A stretch of DNA of 64,000 bases from Shewanella psychrotolerans (lineage in GTDB: Bacteria > Pseudomonadota > Gammaproteobacteria > Enterobacterales > Shewanellaceae), in assembly GCF_019457595.1 (NCBI RefSeq), contig NZ_CP080419.1:1860001-1924000 (forward strand), read 5' to 3'. The position numbers were made by a program, and so were the translations under genes. How positions within the stretch are numbered: the first letter of the stretch is position 1; each line of letters opens with the position of its first letter. The notes below the pieces were generated by a model. The model saw nothing but the letters and a program-made list of their open reading frames with translations. It did no database searches and was not told the origin of the DNA. Shown here piece by piece: positions 63,638-64,000 of the stretch.

Positions 63638-64000
63638 TTAATTGGCGCTATCGTCAGAGTCATTAAATAGCGTGATGGCATAGTCGACTCTTTGTCTTAT
63701 TAAACTTGCTAAGTTATCGACTCGGTTTGCGACATCGTTAAAAATCGTTTGATTAGTCACGTCTACTCGACAAGCTTCTATTCGGCAAATCGAAGCAAGA
63801 ATGTTGGCGGTTCTTAGATTGCGTTTAAGCTCTACAAGTTGGGTTTCCATTTTGGTTATCAAATGTCTAAAACGCTGTGTTTGTTCGATATGGTTTAATT
63901 GAGCCGTTTTCACCGCGGCATTAATGGTGGTGGCATACTTTGCGTGCTTGGCTTTTTGCTGTGCAAGTTGAAAATGTTTTAATGCTGCGCTTGTTCTGGT
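63638..64000 (-). CDS. Coiled-coil protein with chemoreceptor-like hairpin (5' end outside window)
   Basis: Only the C-terminal 120 codons are in the window; the frame is open to base 64000. The segment NLRTANILASICRIEACR followed by IFNDVANRVDNLASLIRQRV matches the layout of the signalling hairpin of methyl-accepting chemotaxis proteins ([15 protein letters not shown], then VADEVRNLA), but is degenerate. It begins 45 bases upstream of the ODP-type gene on the same strand, so the two are probably co-transcribed. I infer a partner in sensing, not a full chemoreceptor. Confidence 0.7.
   Translation of the reverse strand, partial: TRTSAALKHFQLAQQKAKHAKYATTINAAVKTAQLNHIEQTQRFRHLITKMETQLVELKRNLRTANILASICRIEACRVDVTNQTIFNDVANRVDNLASLIRQRVDYAITLFNDSDDSAN

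Overview
The window looks like a chromosomal stretch of a Shewanella-type marine gammaproteobacterium. This rests on a combination of genes: a CctA-like small tetraheme periplasmic cytochrome, a complete oleABCD long-chain olefin cluster, a branched-chain acyl-CoA (valine/isoleucine) degradation operon, and a thiamin salvage operon behind a TPP riboswitch. The species was not determined. No rRNA, tRNA, CRISPR array, transposase or prophage was seen. Almost everything is ordinary chromosomal coding sequence, and most of the interest lies in the intergenic scars and control regions.

Layout. 1-3.95 kb: end of an acyl-CoA dehydrogenase, then enoyl-CoA hydratase, 3-hydroxyisobutyryl-CoA hydrolase, mmsB and an SDR dehydrogenase, closed by a terminator. 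4.2-9.3 kb: a small membrane protein with an S9 lipoprotein peptidase, then cueR and copA back to back around a MerR-type promoter with a 19-bp spacer. 9.5-15.2 kb: ABC-F protein YbiT, an M17 aminopeptidase, a LETM1-like protein and a chemoreceptor. 15.2-16.8 kb: a decaying region with an rnk pseudogene and a second broken ORF. 16.8-25.4 kb: nitronate monooxygenase, a double ChrR-type cupin, RNase HI with a viroplasmin-like N-terminus, DUF1415, a LysE exporter, a Fur-box TonB receptor and a DUF2797 protein. The DUF1415-to-DUF2797 stretch carries the remains of an old tandem duplication.

25.6-31.9 kb: an ACT-domain GcvR-like gene, then a PhoB-type promoter and pstC-pstA-pstB-phoU without pstS. 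32-35.5 kb: yajD, a DUF1289 protein, an unusual lipoprotein with a C-terminal membrane anchor, and a methyltransferase. 35.8-40.6 kb: oleA, oleB, oleC and oleD, which condense two fatty acyl-CoAs into a polyunsaturated olefin. 40.9-44.8 kb: a 1095-residue winged-helix/nSTAND-ATPase/TPR regulator and a small DP-EP-type protein whose gene has a heptanucleotide repeat just upstream and a hexanucleotide repeat just downstream. 45.1-46.2 kb: a PAS-GGDEF diguanylate cyclase. 46.4-51.7 kb: bioA divergent from bioB-F-C-D (biotin synthesis).

51.9-56.8 kb: htpX, cctA, a LuxR/CsgD-type regulator, a HIT protein, two hotdog thioesterases and a YcfL-like lipoprotein. 56.9-61.3 kb: TPP riboswitch, TonB receptor, thiamin-binding protein, PnuT-like transporter and a thiamine-kinase-like phosphotransferase, which together form a thiamin uptake and salvage route. 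61.4-64 kb: a DoxX protein, a YdjA-type nitroreductase, a di-iron metallo-beta-lactamase-fold protein of the ODP type, and the 3' end of a chemoreceptor-like coiled-coil gene that runs off the window.
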